NCBI RefSeq assembly: GCF_014203225.1
Contig: NZ_JACHIO010000010.1
Coordinates: 124,001 to 188,000, forward strand
Reading direction: 5' to 3'
Length of the DNA: 64,000 nt
DNA from: Granulicella mallensis
GTDB taxonomy: Bacteria > Acidobacteriota > Terriglobia > Terriglobales > Acidobacteriaceae
The notes beneath the pieces are model-generated. The model was not told the DNA's origin and made no database searches. It worked only from the letters and a program-made list of their open reading frames with translations. Both the position numbers and the translations under genes were made by a program. Of this stretch, positions 61,274-64,000 are shown in pieces (the first letter of the stretch is position 1; each line of letters opens with the position of its first letter).

Positions 61274-63034
61274 ATGACATCCCCGCTGACCTTTCCCGAA
61301 GCAAATTCGAACAGCCCTCAGACCGCTGGCATCCAGACCGCTGGCATCTTCCACCCAATTTTCACCCCCGCTCTGCTTGAGCGCCTGAGATGCTATGGCA
61401 ACGAAGAAGTTGTCTCGGAGTCCTCCTACCTCTTCGTTCGTGGCGAGCGCGATGTTGACTGGTTTGTGATTCTCGATGGTGCCGTCGAGATCTTCGAAGG
61501 TGCCGGAAACAATCGCAAAGAGCATATCGTTGCACGCTTGACCGACGGCCAGTTCACCGGTGAACTGGATCTCCTGGACAACCGGGAGACCCTGGTTAGC
61601 TGCCGTGCTGTCCAGCCCACGCGGTTAATGCGTATATGCCGCGCATCGCTGGCGCAGATCATGCGGTCAGAGACTGAGATCGCCAACCTCATCATGCAGG
61701 CTTCCATCAGCCGCAGGGGTAACCTTGTTCAGCAAGCCACCAGTGGGGTCATACTTCTCGGCCACGGGTATAGCATCGACACGATTCGCATCCAGCGATT
61801 TCTCAGCCGCAACGGCTATCCCTACCGCATCATCGACGCTGAACTGGATCAGGACGCCGATGCCCTCATCCGGACCTTCGAGATCACGCAAGCCGGCCTT
61901 CCTGTGGCCCTCCTGCCGGACGGGCGCGTTCTACGCAACCCATCGATCACCATGCTCGCCGATGAACTCGGCCTGACCGACCTGCGAGAGAACACAATCG
62001 TCTACGATGTCGCGATCGTCGGCGCCGGCCCTGCTGGCCTCGCCGCTGCCGTCTGTGCAGCGTCCGAAGGCCTCAAGACCATCGTGATCGAAGGAGCCGC
62101 GCCCGGCGGACAAGCGGGGACCAGCTCGCGCATCGAGAACTACCTTGGCTTTCCTACAGGTGTCTCCGGTCAGGAACTCTCGGAGCGCGCACTCATCCAG
62201 GCGCAGAAGTTCGGAGCACACTTCTCTATCTCTCGCAACGTGGTCAGTATGAGCAAGCAGGACGGTATGTGCCGTCTGGAGATCGAAGACGCGCCCGCTG
62301 TCAGTGCACGCACCGTCGTCATCGCTACCGGCGCCCGCTATCGCAAGCTCAACGTCGCGAACTATCACCGCTTCGAGTACCAGGGAATCCATTACGCGGC
62401 TACGGCGATGGAAGCTAGTCTCTGTCGCGGCGAAGAGATCGTCGTGGTGGGTGCAGGCAACTCAGCCGGGCAGGCCGCCCTCTTTCTCGCGCAAACCGCG
62501 AAGCACGTTCACCTGATTGTCCGGGGTCGCAGCCTGCAGGCCACCATGTCGGACTATCTCGTCCAGCGCATCCTTGCCACCAGCCAGATTACCGTGCGCC
62601 TGCAGGCCGAGATCGTCGGCATGGATGGAGCCGATCGGCTCAGCACCGTGACGGTTCGGGACAATGCAAGCCGCACATCCAAAACGATAAACGTCTCGCA
62701 TGTCTTCGTCATGATCGGCGCCAGCCCCAATACAACTTGGCTTCGCAACACTCTTTCCATGGATGACAAGGGCTTCATCATTACTGGCAGCAGCGCCTCA
62801 TCAAGCGCCTTCTTCGGCACCAACCTCGAAGGCGTCTACGCCGTCGGAGACGTGCGCTGCGGCTCGGTCAAGCGCGTCGCCTCCGCTGTAGGGGAGGGGT
62901 CCGTCGTGGTCTCCGACATCCACAAATACCTGACTGCTTCGAAGCTGTCGCGGCAGGAAGGGGAACAACCGGACCTGCCGCTTGCCGTAACCCTGCGAAC
63001 CGCGATGTCGGCATACAGCGCCGCAACGTTATGA
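61274..63034 (+). CDS. Cyclic-nucleotide-binding / thioredoxin-like / thioredoxin-reductase-like fusion flavoprotein
   Basis: A 586-aa three-part protein. Residues 25-145: cNMP-binding (CRP-like) beta-roll (FVILDGAVEIFEGAG; GELDLLDNRETLVSCRA). Residues 157-235: thioredoxin/glutaredoxin-like fold lacking its cysteines. Residues 245-575: FAD/NADPH reductase with GAGPAG (250-255), GAGNSAG (393-399) and a C-terminal GVYAVGDVRCGSVKR. The CATC redox motif of thioredoxin reductase reads AATA (375-378), so electron transfer to thioredoxin is not expected. Last gene of the hydrolase group. Confidence 0.9.
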   Translation: MTSPLTFPEANSNSPQTAGIQTAGIFHPIFTPALLERLRCYGNEEVVSESSYLFVRGERDVDWFVILDGAVEIFEGAGNNRKEHIVARLTDGQFTGELDLLDNRETLVSCRAVQPTRLMRICRASLAQIMRSETEIANLIMQASISRRGNLVQQATSGVILLGHGYSIDTIRIQRFLSRNGYPYRIIDAELDQDADALIRTFEITQAGLPVALLPDGRVLRNPSITMLADELGLTDLRENTIVYDVAIVGAGPAGLAAAVCAASEGLKTIVIEGAAPGGQAGTSSRIENYLGFPTGVSGQELSERALIQAQKFGAHFSISRNVVSMSKQDGMCRLEIEDAPAVSARTVVIATGARYRKLNVANYHRFEYQGIHYAATAMEASLCRGEEIVVVGAGNSAGQAALFLAQTAKHVHLIVRGRSLQATMSDYLVQRILATSQITVRLQAEIVGMDGADRLSTVTVRDNASRTSKTINVSHVFVMIGASPNTTWLRNTLSMDDKGFIITGSSASSSAFFGTNLEGVYAVGDVRCGSVKRVASAVGEGSVVVSDIHKYLTASKLSRQEGEQPDLPLAVTLRTAMSAYSAATL

Positions 63035-63159
63035 AGCTTCCTACCAGTGGCTACAGACAACTCCAGGGTCGACACCGATCGTCATCTGGGCTACGGACCG
63101 TCTGCGTGTAATTTTTGCATGAGTGATGAGACGAGTTTTCATGGGATTATCTCTTTGGT

Positions 63160-64000
63160 TTAGGATCGCAACCGAGGCAGATATCTAAAGAATAGGCGCA
63201 TGATCGGAGATCTGACTCCATATGCCCGATTGGCTGGCACAGTGACTGTAATCCGAGTTCCATTGGCCGTTGAACTTGTACATTCAAATTTAGCGCCAAT
63301 CTTAGTCGAACGTTCTTTCATCCCGCTCATCCCCCAGTGGCCCGCTCTTCCATCAGTGAGAAGAATCGGATCTATCCCTTTGCCGTCGTCCTCGCAGGAG
63401 ACAACGAACGCGTTTTTACTATAGGTGATCCTGACCTCAACAACGGAAGGATCCGCATGCTGAAAAGCATTCGTAATGGCTTCGCGTCCGATGCAGAAGA
63501 CTTCTTCGAGAACGATCGGATCGACGACAACCATCGGTCCCTCGGTTTGAACATGAAATCTAATTTCGCTATAGCGCGTGAGATGAGTGCCGACCGCGGC
63601 GAGGGCTTCAGCGAGCGTTAGATCCTTGAATGTGTCGGATCGGAGACTTCTGACCCGGTCCCTCCCTTCTAATAAAATAGTGTCTGCCGATTTGAGTGCA
63701 TCCTCAAGCATCCTGCGGGCGCGTCCCCCTTCAGGGACTTCCTGGGAGGCGACATCAAAGCGAAGCATAAGTCCCTGTACTCCCTGCAGGAGGGTGTCAT
63801 GCAGATCGCGCGCAATCCGTACCCGTTCGTCTGCGCGCTCTTCAGCCCTGATTCGCACTGTTTCGGTTACGCGTTGGATTCGCAGCATGAGTATGAGCCA
63901 AACCACAGCGGCTGTAAGAGCGAAACATGCGAGGAAGAACCACACAGTTTGGTAAAAAGCCGGCAGAACTTGAAAGCGAGTACTGGAGGGCTGACTCCAG
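63160..64000 (-). CDS. Sensor histidine kinase, NarX/LytS-like HisKA_3 type (5' end outside window)
   Basis: A partial gene. One membrane helix (WFFLACFALTAAVVWLI) is preceded, beyond the first Met at 63945, by open codons reading STRFQVLPAFYQTVW to the window edge. This is typical of the end of a Y_Y_Y domain, so the full protein probably has a large periplasmic propeller sensor. DHp histidine is in RIARDLHDTLLQG; the HATPase has REAITNAFQHA, DDGKGI and GHWGMSGM. Likely partner of the NarL-type regulator at 56388. Confidence 0.92.
   Translation of the reverse strand, partial: WSQPSSTRFQVLPAFYQTVWFFLACFALTAAVVWLILMLRIQRVTETVRIRAEERADERVRIARDLHDTLLQGVQGLMLRFDVASQEVPEGGRARRMLEDALKSADTILLEGRDRVRSLRSDTFKDLTLAEALAAVGTHLTRYSEIRFHVQTEGPMVVVDPIVLEEVFCIGREAITNAFQHADPSVVEVRITYSKNAFVVSCEDDGKGIDPILLTDGRAGHWGMSGMKERSTKIGAKFECTSSTANGTRITVTVPANRAYGVRSPIMRLFFRYLPRLRS

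Noticed and set aside
55230..64000. A second tRNA-Glu 3' end (attR) that would close an island
   Set aside because: I looked for GGTTCGAATCCCGTC and GGGGACGCCA downstream and found no copy inside the window. GGAATCCCGAAGGG at 55865 is too short and degenerate a match.

Overview
The window is about 60% GC, densely coded on both strands, and looks like a chromosomal stretch of an acidobacterium, most likely family Acidobacteriaceae (Terriglobus, Edaphobacter or Granulicella type). This is inferred from gene content: Gram-negative envelope genes (TonB, TolC, RND efflux, PagL-like, SPOR), many TPR and exported proteins, a Ccm haem chaperone of the cysteine type, frequent TTG/GTG starts, and many palindromic intergenic repeats. 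I ran no database search, so genus is open.

Layout. 1-380: a truncated palindromic repeat element. 380-3896 (minus): ribF, a PhnP-like metallo-hydrolase and a DUF1844 protein in one operon, then ygfZ. 4050-9078: an exported HExxH protein, a membrane/TPR protein and a secreted protein. 9081-14984 (minus): an RND tripartite efflux operon, with an ArsR-type regulator divergent at 15043. 15490: a lone nuoI. 16523-19383 (minus): ybaK, ccmA, ccmE and a Gfo/Idh oxidoreductase. 19876-23754 (plus): a TolC/HlyD pair closed by a strong terminator, then a DedA-rhodanese fusion. 24020-30609: tonB, an NagX-like membrane protein, a UbiD decarboxylase, a PagL-like protein, mtnP and a PfkB kinase. 30606-36400 (plus): a GT-C membrane protein, MgtC, a DapF homologue, ldcA and mpl, a murein-peptide recycling group. 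36397-45505: LRR protein, plsC, SPOR protein, beta-barrel protein, NfeD-like protein, TPR protein, Uma2 nuclease, murA and a PQQ-type dehydrogenase. 45740-55135: a Tat-type exported protein, DUF302, a Spy-like protein, a UPF0175/DUF3368 toxin-antitoxin pair, murQ, purH, a large TPR protein and a dGTPase.

55230-64000 is the accessory end. A tRNA-Glu is followed by the tail of a tyrosine recombinase, about 1 kb of gene-poor sequence, a NarL-type response regulator, a mercuric-reductase-like flavoprotein, three alpha/beta hydrolases, a cyclic-nucleotide-binding/thioredoxin-reductase-like fusion, and a histidine kinase that runs off the window. I read this as an old island insertion with a redox or chemical-stress cargo framed by a two-component pair; that reading is inference.

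The most notable signals are: a DapF homologue in which both positions of the catalytic cysteines are serine, next to ldcA and mpl; a CcmE whose haem-binding histidine is cysteine; at least six kinds of interspersed and sometimes nested palindromic repeat, one of which seems to have inserted in frame into mpl; a PQQ dehydrogenase with two membrane segments inside the propeller domain; and the tRNA-Glu island remnant.
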